Part shown: positions 8,444 to 17,008 of the stretch, piece after piece
Numbering within the stretch: position 1 is the stretch's first letter
Layout: each line of letters opens with the position of its first letter
From: Lachnospiraceae bacterium
GTDB lineage: Bacteria > Bacillota > Clostridia > Lachnospirales > Lachnospiraceae
Length of the DNA stretch: 36,426 nt
Assembly: GCA_009774535.1 (NCBI GenBank)
Contig: VSNY01000019.1
Coordinates: forward strand, 1-36,426
Direction of reading: 5' to 3'
Notes under the pieces: generated by a model
Told to the model about the DNA's origin: nothing
What the model saw: the letters and a program-made list of their open reading frames with translations, nothing else
Databases searched by the model: none
Translations under genes and position numbers: made by a program

Positions 8444-9310
8444 ATGAATAGAGAGAAAGGAAAAGCGGCGCCTTACCTGTTTATGCTTCCGGCGCTGGTC
8501 ATATATTTATCCGTAATTATATTTCCGGTATTTTATTCGCTGTATATCAGCCTGCAAAGTGGGACTGGCATCAGCAATATGAAATTTGCCGGGTTGAAAA
8601 ACTACAGTCAGCTGATACACGATGAGGTATTCTGGCTGTCTTTCAGGCATACAGTTGTATGGATCGTGCTGACCGTATTTGTAACGACGACGGTATCTTT
8701 GCTTCTGGCGGTGCTGATGAACCAGAAGTTCAAAGGCAGGACTTTCTTCCGTGCGTTTTTTTATTTCCCAAGTGTTATTTCTGCCATTGCGGTAGCAATT
8801 ATATGGAGATGGATTTATAATCCGCAGATTGGCTTTATCAATCAGTTTACCAAAGCGCTTGGCATCGATTTTACACAGACTTGGATCTCCACGCCAAAGA
8901 CCGCTTTGATTGCGTTGTTTATTGCTTCTCTCTGGCAGGCGATCGGACAGCCGATGATCCTGTTTTTGGCGGGGCTTGGAGGGATCTCCCCGGATGTATT
9001 GGAAGCCTCTTCCATCGACGGAGCCAACGCGTTCCAGCAGTTTTTCCGGATTACCGTTCCGCTGATGAAAGACACATTTATTATGGTGATCTCCACATTG
9101 CTGATCGCGGCTATGAAAGTATATGATGTTGTCAAAGGCTTGACAGACGGCGGCCCGAACAATGCCACGCAGGTGCTGGCGTCTTATATGTATAACCAGG
9201 TATTCCAGTACAATAACGTAGGATATGGTACCGCGATTGCGATTGTGATGGTGTTAATGATGTTAGTCGTAATCATTCCATACATGTCCTTTACAGCAAA
9301 GAAAGAGTAA
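8444..9310 (+). CDS. CUT1 ABC sugar importer permease (MalF/UgpA type)
   Basis: This protein of about 288 residues is an inner-membrane permease with six predicted hydrophobic segments. The first, YLFMLPALVIYLSVIIFPVFY, is typical of the family. The cytoplasmic EAA loop, which docks with the ATPase, reads EASSIDGANAFQQFFRITVPLM. I prefer the ATG at 8444 because AGGGGG at 8430-8435 lies 8 nt before it; the ATG at 8438 is too close to that site. No ATPase gene is present in the window, so the importer probably uses a shared MsmX-like ATPase encoded elsewhere, as is common in Firmicutes. Confidence 0.92.
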   Translation: MNREKGKAAPYLFMLPALVIYLSVIIFPVFYSLYISLQSGTGISNMKFAGLKNYSQLIHDEVFWLSFRHTVVWIVLTVFVTTTVSLLLAVLMNQKFKGRTFFRAFFYFPSVISAIAVAIIWRWIYNPQIGFINQFTKALGIDFTQTWISTPKTALIALFIASLWQAIGQPMILFLAGLGGISPDVLEASSIDGANAFQQFFRITVPLMKDTFIMVISTLLIAAMKVYDVVKGLTDGGPNNATQVLASYMYNQVFQYNNVGYGTAIAIVMVLMMLVVIIPYMSFTAKKE

Positions 9311-9323
9311 GGAGGGATCATTT

Positions 9324-10160
9324 ATGGAGGGAAAAGGAAAGAAAATAGCAAAATCAGCGCTTCGGTATGCGATTCTGATTTTCCTGGCAGTGCTTTGGAT
9401 TGTCCTGATCCTCACGCTGATCCTGACGGCGATTAAGTCAAAATCCGACTTTATCAGCGGCCTAAGCTTGTTTGAAATACCAGAAACCATCGCATGGTCC
9501 AACTTTTCAAACGCCATGGTACAAGGCAGGCTGTTCAAATATATGAAAAACGACCTGATTATTTGTCTGTTAAAAGTACCGCTTGGAATATTTATCTCTT
9601 CGATGGCGGCGTTTGCGCTTACAAGACTAAAATTAAAACACGCAACAGGCTGGTTTGTCTTTCTGCTGCTTGGTATGATGCTGCCGATGCAGATCGCATT
9701 GGTGCCGATCAGCATTATTTATAACAAGCTGAACCTGATCAATACTTACTTTGGCTTGTTTTATGTATATATCGGATTCGGTGTGTCTTTTATGATACTG
9801 ATTATGCATGGATTTATGAAAGGCATTGATTTTGCGATAGATGAAGCCGCTTATATCGACGGCGCAAGCAAGTGGCAGACATTCAGCAGAATTATACTGC
9901 CGATCTGCAAACCGGCGATCGCAACATTGTTTATTACAGACTTTTTATCTACATGGAATGAGTATTTGCTGGCGTCGGTTATTATTAATGATAATGAGCT
10001 AAAAACCGTTCCGGTCGGGCTGATGACGCTTGTGGGAGAACATGGGACGGATTATGGATATCTGTGCGCCGGGGTGTTGATTTCAGTAATTCCGGTTATG
10101 CTGGTGTATTTAATCTTCCAGAGATATTTTGTAGAAGGAATGGCCGGGGCTGTGAAGTAA
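9324..10160 (+). CDS. CUT1 ABC sugar importer permease (MalG/UgpE type)
   Basis: This 278-residue protein is the second permease. The hydrophobic start YAILIFLAVLWIVLILTLI, the large outside loop with LFEIPETIAWSNF, and the EAA loop EAAYIDGASKWQTFSRIILP are all classic. Its C-terminus ends in QRYFVEGMAGAVK, the standard ending of MalG-like permeases. The ribosome binding site AAGGAGGG overlaps the stop codon of the first permease, so translation of the two is linked. It forms the membrane channel together with the upstream permease. Confidence 0.94.
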   Translation: MEGKGKKIAKSALRYAILIFLAVLWIVLILTLILTAIKSKSDFISGLSLFEIPETIAWSNFSNAMVQGRLFKYMKNDLIICLLKVPLGIFISSMAAFALTRLKLKHATGWFVFLLLGMMLPMQIALVPISIIYNKLNLINTYFGLFYVYIGFGVSFMILIMHGFMKGIDFAIDEAAYIDGASKWQTFSRIILPICKPAIATLFITDFLSTWNEYLLASVIINDNELKTVPVGLMTLVGEHGTDYGYLCAGVLISVIPVMLVYLIFQRYFVEGMAGAVK

Positions 10161-10238
10161 GAAACGGGCTGCTGATTTTATGAGTATTACAGCCAATAAG
10201 AAACAGAGGTATGCCAGACAGAAAGGGGAAAGACGGAT

Positions 10239-10949
10239 ATGAAGTTTGCATTTAATATTGAATCTAAATTGTGGAAATTTTTTGATTATGCCGGGGACCT
10301 GGTCATACTGAACCTGCTGTTTGTGCTGACCTCGCTGCCAGTCGTTACCATTGGCGCATCCATAACGGCTATGGACGCGGTTCTTTTTAAAATGAAAGAA
10401 AAAAGGACGGATGATGTGCGGAGGGAATATTTCAGAGAATGGAAAGCCAATTTTAAAAATAGTACCATCATCTGGCTGTTTCTTTTAAGTTTTGTGATTT
10501 TTTGCGCGATGAATTTCCAGATGGCCGCGCAAGCGGAGCCGGAACACAGAACAAAAATCTTTCTTACAATCGGAGCGGCGCTGCCAGTTATCGTAATGAC
10601 AGCACTTTACAGCTTTGCGATGCTGGCGCGGTTTGAAAACGACCTGATTGCTACAGTCAGCAAGGCGTTTTTTATCGGAGTCATGAGTCTCCCGTACACG
10701 ATAGTAGTCCTTCTGATCCTGACAGCGTCAGCGCTTGCCAGCATTCAGACATATGCGGCGATGCTGGCGGCGGCTTCGGTCTGGCTGCTCATCGGGTTTT
10801 CAGGAATCGGATGTTTGTGCTGTGAGATGTATTATCGGGCGTTTCGCAGATTTACGCTGGAGAAAGATCTGTCGCAGGATACGCTGGATGCGGAAATGTA
10901 CGCGCTGCGGGAGCGCTGTCAGCGGCAGAAAAAAGCAGGAAAAGGATGA
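10239..10949 (+). CDS. YesL-like DUF624 membrane protein
   Basis: This 236-residue membrane protein belongs to the DUF624/YesL group, which is often encoded beside CUT1 importers of plant polysaccharide fragments. Visible features are the N-terminal FFDYAGDLVILNLLFVLTSL segment, then VTIGASITAMDAVLFKM, and four or five hydrophobic stretches. Its molecular role is not established; co-occurrence suggests a part in import or its control. It is the last gene of the operon, with a hairpin terminator about 35 nt further on. Confidence 0.85.
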   Translation: MKFAFNIESKLWKFFDYAGDLVILNLLFVLTSLPVVTIGASITAMDAVLFKMKEKRTDDVRREYFREWKANFKNSTIIWLFLLSFVIFCAMNFQMAAQAEPEHRTKIFLTIGAALPVIVMTALYSFAMLARFENDLIATVSKAFFIGVMSLPYTIVVLLILTASALASIQTYAAMLAAASVWLLIGFSGIGCLCCEMYYRAFRRFTLEKDLSQDTLDAEMYALRERCQRQKKAGKG

Positions 10950-10981
10950 TCCCGGATCATGCAGGCATAGCAGCCCGGACA

Positions 10982-11023
10982 TGTCCGTGCCAGGGGGACG
11001 GCACGGACACTGGTCTGTTTTTG
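10982..11023 (+). terminator. Terminator of the sugar operon
   Basis: A GC-rich stem, TGTCCGTGCC (10982-10991) with GGCACGGACA (11000-11009), closes an 8-nt loop. A TGTTTTTG tract follows about 8 nt later. It lies just after the YesL-like gene and before the promoter of the next gene. The rest of 11024-11239 is AT-rich and holds no gene I can support. Confidence 0.7.
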
Positions 11024-11239
11024 TAAGATCTGTTATGCCTTGCAGGGATATCCGGCCATTGTTCTGATAGTCATTTTATTCTTCCATATCTGGATCTTAT
11101 CTTTCCATGAAGTATTGTATATCCCTGATGACCATAATATTTTTGGCATATAAAAATGTCAAGTAAAAGTTTCTGCGATTCGACTTGCAGGCCCTATATA
11201 GATTGTCGAAGATTATTTGTGAAAAAATAATGAAACTTC

Positions 11240-11268
11240 TTGCAGACGCCGTATATTTGCACTATAAT
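11240..11268 (+). promoter_or_regulatory. Sigma-A promoter of the PrsA/SurA-like lipoprotein gene
   Basis: TTGCAG at 11240-11245 and TATAAT at 11263-11268 are separated by 17 nt, close to consensus. The gene starts 113 nt downstream, which leaves a leader of about 105 nt containing an AGGAGG ribosome binding site just before the ATG. Confidence 0.8.
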
Positions 11269-11381
11269 AATCCGGTGCATATTCACACGCAAAAATGTTA
11301 AAATAACAGCCGGATACATCCTATAGCAAGGCTGTTGCAGATTCATTTTGAAAATAAAATAGTTCAGGAGGCAGTTTTTTT

Positions 11382-12638
11382 ATGAAGCGGAAAAAATTAA
11401 CAGCGACTTTGCTGACAGCGGCTATGCTGACCGCCTTAGCGGTTACAGGCTGCGGCAGTAAAGTAGATCCAAGCGCGTCGGCGGCTACTTTGGACGGCAA
11501 GGAAATATCCATGGGAGTCGCTAACTTTATGGCGCAGTACCAGGCAGCGCAGACGGATTTTTATTTTCTGTCTTATTATGGGGAAGATATGTGGAACACC
11601 GATTCCGGAGATGGTACGACGATGACGGACTCTGTCAAAGAAAGTGTAATGGGCAACCTTCAGGAATATTATCTGATGGACGCACATGCAGGAGATTATA
11701 ACATAGAGCTGACAGAGGAAGAAAAAAAAGCGATTACGGACGCAGCAGCGAAGTTCCTGGCAGATAACAGCGCAGAAGCAAAAGAACACATGGGCGCCAC
11801 CCAGGAAAACGTAGAAGAGATGCTGCGCCTGTATAAAATCCAGTCTAAAATGCGCGCAGCAATCCAGGAAGAAATTGACACCAATGTCTCAGATGAAGAA
11901 TGCGCGCAGAAAACATTCAGCTACGTCCGCTTTGACAAGACAACGCAGGCAGACACAAATTCAGACAGCGATACAGCGGCGGACGACGCACAGACCAATA
12001 CAGACGATACAGAGACAGACCAGACCGAAACAGACAATAAAGAAACAGCAGAACAATTTTTAAAATCTGCAAAAGACGACCTGGAAGCCGCAGCCGAGGC
12101 AGATGAATATACCGTATTGAAATGCTCCTACGGAGCAGGTGACCTGGATGAAGAAGAAAATACAACAAGCATGGATGTATCCGTATTAAAAGCGGCGGAC
12201 AAGCTGAAAAATGGCGAATTTGCGGCAGAAGTAATCGCGACAGACAATAACTATTACGTGATCCGTATGGACTCCACCGATGACAAGGAAGCGGCAAAAA
12301 CAAAGAAAGAATCCATTCTGACACAGCGCCGGAACGATAAATACTCAGAAACAGTCGAGAAATACAAAGAGGCCAGTGAGTGGAAAGTGAACGAAAGCGA
12401 ATGGAAAAAAGTTCGTTTTGACGAACTGTATACACAAAAGGCAGAAGAAACCGATACAGCGACCGACGACACAGGCACACAGACCGACGACGCAGGCACA
12501 CAGACGGATGATGCAGGCACACAGACGGATGATGCAGGTACACAGAATGATGTACAGACAGATGATACAGACACAAAAGCAGACACGGAAGACAACGAAG
12601 ACGGTTCTGCAGATCCGCAAACAAACGGAGATTCCTAA
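11382..12638 (+). CDS. PrsA/SurA-like foldase lipoprotein with repetitive acidic tail
   Basis: This 418-residue lipoprotein has a signal peptide with the lipobox VTGC (Cys24), then a SurA N-terminal-like helical region. That region includes DGKEISMGVANFMAQYQ, ELTEEEKKAITDAA and EEMLRLYKIQSKMRAAI. A remnant of a parvulin-like domain appears around LKAADKLKNGEFAAEVIATDNNYYVIRM. That domain is interrupted by an acidic Thr/Asp/Glu-rich insert at about residues 188-226. The C-terminal tail is another acidic low-complexity stretch containing four GTQ(T/N)D units. Its probable job is helping exported proteins fold outside the membrane. Whether the parvulin domain is an active isomerase is uncertain, because the usual parvulin signature is poorly kept. 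It appears monocistronic. Confidence 0.78.
   Translation: MKRKKLTATLLTAAMLTALAVTGCGSKVDPSASAATLDGKEISMGVANFMAQYQAAQTDFYFLSYYGEDMWNTDSGDGTTMTDSVKESVMGNLQEYYLMDAHAGDYNIELTEEEKKAITDAAAKFLADNSAEAKEHMGATQENVEEMLRLYKIQSKMRAAIQEEIDTNVSDEECAQKTFSYVRFDKTTQADTNSDSDTAADDAQTNTDDTETDQTETDNKETAEQFLKSAKDDLEAAAEADEYTVLKCSYGAGDLDEEENTTSMDVSVLKAADKLKNGEFAAEVIATDNNYYVIRMDSTDDKEAAKTKKESILTQRRNDKYSETVEKYKEASEWKVNESEWKKVRFDELYTQKAEETDTATDDTGTQTDDAGTQTDDAGTQTDDAGTQNDVQTDDTDTKADTEDNEDGSADPQTNGDS
12465..12548 (+). repeat. Four tandem 21-nt repeats in the foldase gene tail
   Basis: Four units of 21 nt (12465-12485, 12486-12506, 12507-12527, 12528-12548) encode DDTGTQT, DDAGTQT, DDAGTQT and DDAGTQN. Units differ mainly by silent GAC/GAT changes and a few single bases. 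The unit length is a multiple of three, so gain or loss of copies keeps the reading frame. The tail may therefore vary in length between strains. Confidence 0.85.
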
Positions 12639-13058
12639 TCTGAACCTGCCAATAAAGAAGTATATTAAATAAAAATATTGCATTTATCTGTTTATCTGCA
12701 TAAAAACATTTTAACCCAAAATACTGCATTTTTAATGGGTTCCAGAAAAAATATACAGCTCTATCACAGCGACTCCCTGTTTCAATTCTGACTGCCGCAG
12801 GCATTCTGCGGTCCAGGCACTGCCAGACTTGATACAACAAAAAGCCAAAACCTGGAATCGACAGCAGACGATATAAAGTCTTCCATAACCAGGCTCTGCA
12901 GGCGGCGGGCAGATCTTTCAGCCAAGACTCGCCCGTCGCCTGCAGAGCCGTCCGGGTCTCAAAAAAGATCTCTGCAGTTCCATAGAATAAAAAAGCAGTC
13001 AAGGCAGATACTGTAACCAACAGTACTGTCTTTCTTTGCGAATAAGAGGATATCAGTT
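12639..13058. other. Intergenic stretch with a minus-strand frame and a 19-bp hairpin
   Basis: These 420 nt lie between the foldase gene and the ABC exporter genes. The part 12639-12770 is AT-rich. From about 12750 to 13050 the minus strand stays open and reads like a small membrane protein, with a hydrophobic LLVTVSALTAFLFYGTAEI segment and a later LLSIPGFGFLLYQVW segment. It has no good start codon and no stop until it runs antisense through the foldase gene, so it may be a gene remnant. I see no clear promoter for the exporter here. Confidence 0.3.
12892..12949. repeat. 19-bp inverted repeat (large hairpin)
   Basis: GGCTCTGCAGGCGGCGGGC (12892-12910) pairs with GCCCGTCGCCTGCAGAGCC (12931-12949). 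All 19 positions pair, one as a G-T wobble, around a 20-nt loop. It is strong and GC-rich in a mostly AT-rich spacer. No T-run follows on the plus strand; on the minus strand the next bases are also not a T-run. It is therefore not a classical terminator, and its role is unknown. Confidence 0.75.
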
Positions 13059-14855
13059 ATGAAAAAAATATTATATTTCTTAAAGGATTATAAAAAAGAA
13101 AGTATTCTGGCGCCACTCTTTAAAATGTTAGAAGCAATCTTCGAGCTGATCGTTCCGCTCGTTATGGCAGCAATTATCGACATAGGCATTGCAGGCAGCG
13201 ATAAGCCATATGTAGTACGTATGTGCCTGGTAATGATCGGGCTTGGAGCAATCGGCCTTACCTGCTCGATTACAGCACAGTATTTTGCGGCAAAAGCGGC
13301 CGTAGGCATGGCCGCCAGACTGCGCCGTGCAGTACTTGCACACATCCAAAATCTGTCTTTTTCCCAAATAGACCAGATCGGAACTTCCACGCTGATTACA
13401 CGTATGACCAGTGACATCAATCAGGTGCAGGCCGGAATCAATTTGTTTTTGCGTCTGTTTCTGCGTTCACCGTTTATTGTATTCGGCGCGATGGTTATGG
13501 CGTTTACCGTAGATGTAAAAGCAGCATTTATTTTTGTGGTGACGATTCCGCTATTATCCATCGTGGTATTTGGCGTAATGGCTGCCAGCATCCCGCTCTA
13601 CAAAAAGGTTCAAAACGGGCTGGACGGGGTTATGGTATGCGTGCGGGAGAACCTGACCGGAGTACGTGTGATCCGGGCCTTTCACAAAGAAGACGAAGAA
13701 ATCCGAAATTTTAAAAATAAAAATCAAATGCTGAATAAAGATCAGCAGTATGTAGGCAGAATTTCAGCGTTGACCAATCCGGTTACGTACATTATCATCA
13801 ATGCCGCAACACTTGTACTGATCTGGACAGGCGCGGTGCGCGTGGATACCGGGTATCTGACACAGGGCGAGGTAGTGGCGCTTGTAAACTATATGTCCCA
13901 GATTCTGGTCGAACTGATCAAGCTGGCAAACCTGATCGTAAGCGTTACAAAGGCGATTGCGTGCGGCAAACGGGTTGCGGATGTGCTGGATGTGGAAGCT
14001 GGTATGGCCGCCGCAGACCATAAAACCGCAGACGGACAAACCGCGTCCGCAGCGTCCGGCTGTCCAAGAGTATCATTTTCAGACGTGAGCATGTCTTATC
14101 ATGGCTCTGGCGAATCTGCGGTTGCAAATATCGCATTTACCGCATATCCGGGGGAGACCATTGGCATTATCGGCGGCACTGGCTCCGGGAAGAGTACGGT
14201 TGTAAATCTGATTCCACGGTTTTATGACGTATCAAAAGGGTCCGTGGAAGTAGACGGGAAAGACGTGCGTCTATATGATCTGGCTCAGCTGCGCAGCAAA
14301 ATCGGGGTGGTAATGCAAAAAGCGGTGCTGTTTAAAGGAACGATCCGTGACAACCTGAAATGGGGCAATCCGGACGCGACCGACGAACAGCTCCAGGCAG
14401 CGATTGAAGCGGCGCAGGCGGCGGACGTGATCCGGGCCAAGGAACTGGGGCTGGATGAAATGATCGAACAGGGCGGCAAAAACCTGTCCGGCGGACAGCG
14501 GCAGCGGCTGACCATTGCCAGGGCTTTGGTGCGCAGGCCGCAGATCCTGATTTTGGACGACAGTGCGAGCGCGCTGGATTTTGCGACAGATGCAAAGCTT
14601 AGGACTTCCTTAAGGCAGCTGGATTATCAGCCGACGGTATTTATCGTATCTCAGAGAACGTCTTCGGTGCAGTCTGCGGACTGTATTCTTGTGCTGGACG
14701 ACGGGGAGCTGGCAGGAAAAGGCACCCATGAACAGCTGCTGGAAAGCTGCAGCGTCTATCAGGAGATTTATGCGTCGCAGTTCCGTTCGGACGGACATGC
14801 CGCAGAAAACACGACGGGGCTGCAAAAAGGGCAGATGAAAGGAGGGATCGCGTAA
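13059..14855 (+). CDS. ABC exporter subunit with degenerate ATP site
   Basis: This 598-residue half-transporter has an N-terminal membrane domain of six helices (about residues 15-300) and a C-terminal nucleotide-binding domain. Walker A is GGTGSGKST, the signature is LSGGQRQRL, and Walker B is ILILDDSASALD. The catalytic glutamate after Walker B is replaced by Asp, and the switch histidine is replaced by Gln (FIVSQRTSS). These changes mark the non-catalytic site of heterodimeric exporters such as BmrCD or TM287/288. It overlaps the partner gene by one base (TAATG). It probably exports drugs, peptides or lipids; the substrate cannot be read from sequence. Confidence 0.9.
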   Translation: MKKILYFLKDYKKESILAPLFKMLEAIFELIVPLVMAAIIDIGIAGSDKPYVVRMCLVMIGLGAIGLTCSITAQYFAAKAAVGMAARLRRAVLAHIQNLSFSQIDQIGTSTLITRMTSDINQVQAGINLFLRLFLRSPFIVFGAMVMAFTVDVKAAFIFVVTIPLLSIVVFGVMAASIPLYKKVQNGLDGVMVCVRENLTGVRVIRAFHKEDEEIRNFKNKNQMLNKDQQYVGRISALTNPVTYIIINAATLVLIWTGAVRVDTGYLTQGEVVALVNYMSQILVELIKLANLIVSVTKAIACGKRVADVLDVEAGMAAADHKTADGQTASAASGCPRVSFSDVSMSYHGSGESAVANIAFTAYPGETIGIIGGTGSGKSTVVNLIPRFYDVSKGSVEVDGKDVRLYDLAQLRSKIGVVMQKAVLFKGTIRDNLKWGNPDATDEQLQAAIEAAQAADVIRAKELGLDEMIEQGGKNLSGGQRQRLTIARALVRRPQILILDDSASALDFATDAKLRTSLRQLDYQPTVFIVSQRTSSVQSADCILVLDDGELAGKGTHEQLLESCSVYQEIYASQFRSDGHAAENTTGLQKGQMKGGIA

Positions 14856-16609
14856 TGGCAGGCAATAGCAAAAAGACACAATCGCAGACAGTAAAAAAAG
14901 TGCTTACTTATATCAAGCAGTATCGGATGCTCGTGCTTTTATCTCTTCTTTTTGCAGCGGTTACCGTATTTGCCACGCTCTATTTTCCGATTCTGACCGG
15001 GGATGCGGTAGATTTGATTGCAGCGAAAGGATTTGTTGACTTTGCGGGAATTGCGGGGATTATTCAAAAAGCCGGGATTCTGATTGCGGTTACAGCGGCG
15101 GCGCAGTGGCTGATGAATGTGATCAACAACCGCATTACGTATCAGGTGATCCGGGATATCCGGGAAGAAGCGTTTGAAAAAATAGAAAAACTGCCGTTAA
15201 AATATCTGGATGCCCACGGAACAGGGGAAATCGTCAGCCGCGTGATTGCGGACGTCGATCAGTTCGCGGACGGCCTGTTGATGGGATTTACCCAGTTATT
15301 TACAGGGGTATTGACAATTGTTGGCACGCTTTGCTTTATGGTGTCAGTCAATGTCACAATCACGGTTGTAGTAGTCGTTGTGACGCCGGTGTCTCTGCTG
15401 GTGGCGGCTTTTATTGCAAAAAGCACGTATCAGATGTTCCAGCGTCAGTCCGCCAGCCGCGGCGAACAGACGGCTCTGATCGATGAAATGATCGGAAATC
15501 AGAAAGTTGTGCAGGCATTTGGCAGGGAGCAGGAAGTACTGGACCGGTTTGATCGGATCAATGCGGATTTGGAAAAATATTCTCTGCGGGCGATCTTTTT
15601 TTCCTCGATTACAAATCCGGCAACACGGTTTGTTAACAGCCTGGTATATACCGGAGTAGCGTTGTCCGGGGCGCTGGCAGTTATTAACGGCAGCCTGAGC
15701 GTCGGGCAGCTTTCGTGTTTTTTAAGCTATGCGAACCAATATACAAAACCATTTAACGAAATCTCTGGCGTTATTACGGAACTGCAGAACGCGCTGGCGT
15801 GTGCGGCGCGTATTTTTGAGCTGATCGAAGAAGAAGCACAGGCGCCGGACAGTCCGGATGCCAGAGTGCTTACGCACGCTGATGGCAGTGTAGAGCTGGA
15901 GCATATTAGTTTTTCTTATAATCCGAAGCAGAAGTTAATTGAAGATTTTAATTTAAAGGTGCTGCCGAGCCAGCGCATTGCGATCGTAGGGCCGACCGGA
16001 TGCGGAAAGACGACGATGATCAATCTGCTGATGCGTTTCTATGATCCTGACGCGGGCGTGATCAAAGTCAGTGGTACAGATATGAAGCAGATTACAAGAG
16101 AAAGCCTGCGCGGTTCTTATGGGATGGTGCTGCAGGAGACTTGGCTGCGCAGCGGCACGATTCGGGAAAATATTTGTATGGGACGGCCGCAGGCATCAGA
16201 CGAAGAGATGATTCAGGCGGCAAAAGCGGCGCATGCGCACAGTTTTATCAAACGATTGCCAGACGGTTATGAGACCGTAATTACCGAAGACGGCGGAAAT
16301 CTTTCTCAAGGGCAGAAACAGCTGCTGTGTATAGCCCGCGTGATGCTCTGCCTGCCTCCGATGCTGATTTTGGACGAGGCGACGTCTTCGATCGATACGC
16401 GTACAGAGATGCGCATTCAGAAAGCATTTGCGGCTATGATGCAGGGGCGTACCAGCTTTATTGTGGCACACCGCTTATCTACGATAGAAAATGCAGACAT
16501 GATCCTGGTCATGAAAGAAGGAAAAATTATCGAACAAGGTTCCCATACCGAACTCTTGCAAAAAAATGGATTTTATGCGACACTATATAATAGCCAGTTT
16601 GCTCGATAG
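14855..16609 (+). CDS. ABC exporter subunit with canonical Walker B
   Basis: This 584-residue partner half-transporter has six membrane helices, then Walker A GPTGCGKTT, the signature LSQGQKQLL, Walker B MLILDEATSSID with the catalytic glutamate, and the switch histidine in IVAHRLSTI. Combined with the upstream subunit's LSGGQ signature it should form the single competent ATP site of the heterodimer. The other site pairs LSQGQ with the degenerate Walker B. The ATG shares its A with the upstream stop. GGAGGG at 14841-14846 is the likely ribosome binding site. Confidence 0.92.
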   Translation: MAGNSKKTQSQTVKKVLTYIKQYRMLVLLSLLFAAVTVFATLYFPILTGDAVDLIAAKGFVDFAGIAGIIQKAGILIAVTAAAQWLMNVINNRITYQVIRDIREEAFEKIEKLPLKYLDAHGTGEIVSRVIADVDQFADGLLMGFTQLFTGVLTIVGTLCFMVSVNVTITVVVVVVTPVSLLVAAFIAKSTYQMFQRQSASRGEQTALIDEMIGNQKVVQAFGREQEVLDRFDRINADLEKYSLRAIFFSSITNPATRFVNSLVYTGVALSGALAVINGSLSVGQLSCFLSYANQYTKPFNEISGVITELQNALACAARIFELIEEEAQAPDSPDARVLTHADGSVELEHISFSYNPKQKLIEDFNLKVLPSQRIAIVGPTGCGKTTMINLLMRFYDPDAGVIKVSGTDMKQITRESLRGSYGMVLQETWLRSGTIRENICMGRPQASDEEMIQAAKAAHAHSFIKRLPDGYETVITEDGGNLSQGQKQLLCIARVMLCLPPMLILDEATSSIDTRTEMRIQKAFAAMMQGRTSFIVAHRLSTIENADMILVMKEGKIIEQGSHTELLQKNGFYATLYNSQFAR

Positions 16610-16748
16610 GCGGCATTTCAGGAACCATGCGCTGTTTCCGGCATAAAATAACACATAGAAGGCAGCTTCCTTTCTTACACATATTGAACAGTTCCATTTA
16701 AAATACGATATGGAAAGTATAAAATTTGCCATAATTTTTCAAGAAGTA

Positions 16749-16778
16749 TTGACAAAAAAGAGAATTAGCTACTATAAT
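16749..16778 (+). promoter_or_regulatory. Sigma-A promoter of murA
   Basis: TTGACA (16749-16754) and TATAAT (16773-16778), both perfect, are 18 nt apart. The murA start is 231 nt downstream, so transcription from here would give an unusually long leader of about 220 nt. The 399-nt spacer 16610-17008 contains no other gene I can support. Confidence 0.85.
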
Positions 16779-16923
16779 TACGTGTTATTGAGGGTATGAT
16801 AAAAGATATGATAGAAGATAGAAAAGCAGAATCATAAATTCCGACGGAAACAGAAAGAAACAACCAGAACGGCAGGCCGGAACAGGCAAAGATCTGACCG
16901 GCGACAGACAATCGTAGAATTGT

Positions 16924-16971
16924 AGTCTTTAAAGAGTTTTTGAGAATCTTTGGGAGTCTTTAAGAATCTTT
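16924..16971 (+). repeat. Five phased ARTYTTT repeats in the murA leader
   Basis: The motif A-(G/A)-T-(C/T)-TTT occurs at 16924, 16935, 16945, 16955 and 16965, spaced 11, 10, 10 and 10 nt. That is about one helical turn each. The block lies 38-85 nt before the murA start and downstream of its promoter. It could be a binding array for a regulator on DNA or a repeated RNA element; I know of no named element that matches. Confidence 0.6.
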
Positions 16972-17008
16972 CAATAGATATCTTGAAACAGATAGATTGA
17001 GGTGTGAG

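Noticed and set aside
12465..12548. Repeat block considered as a CRISPR array
   Set aside because: Units are contiguous without spacers and encode a regular peptide repeat inside a gene.
11917..13020. 367-codon minus-strand frame as one gene
   Set aside because: Most of it is antisense to the foldase gene and its repeats, giving low-complexity Leu/Cys/Arg sequence. Only the 12750-13020 part might be a gene remnant, and it has no good start.
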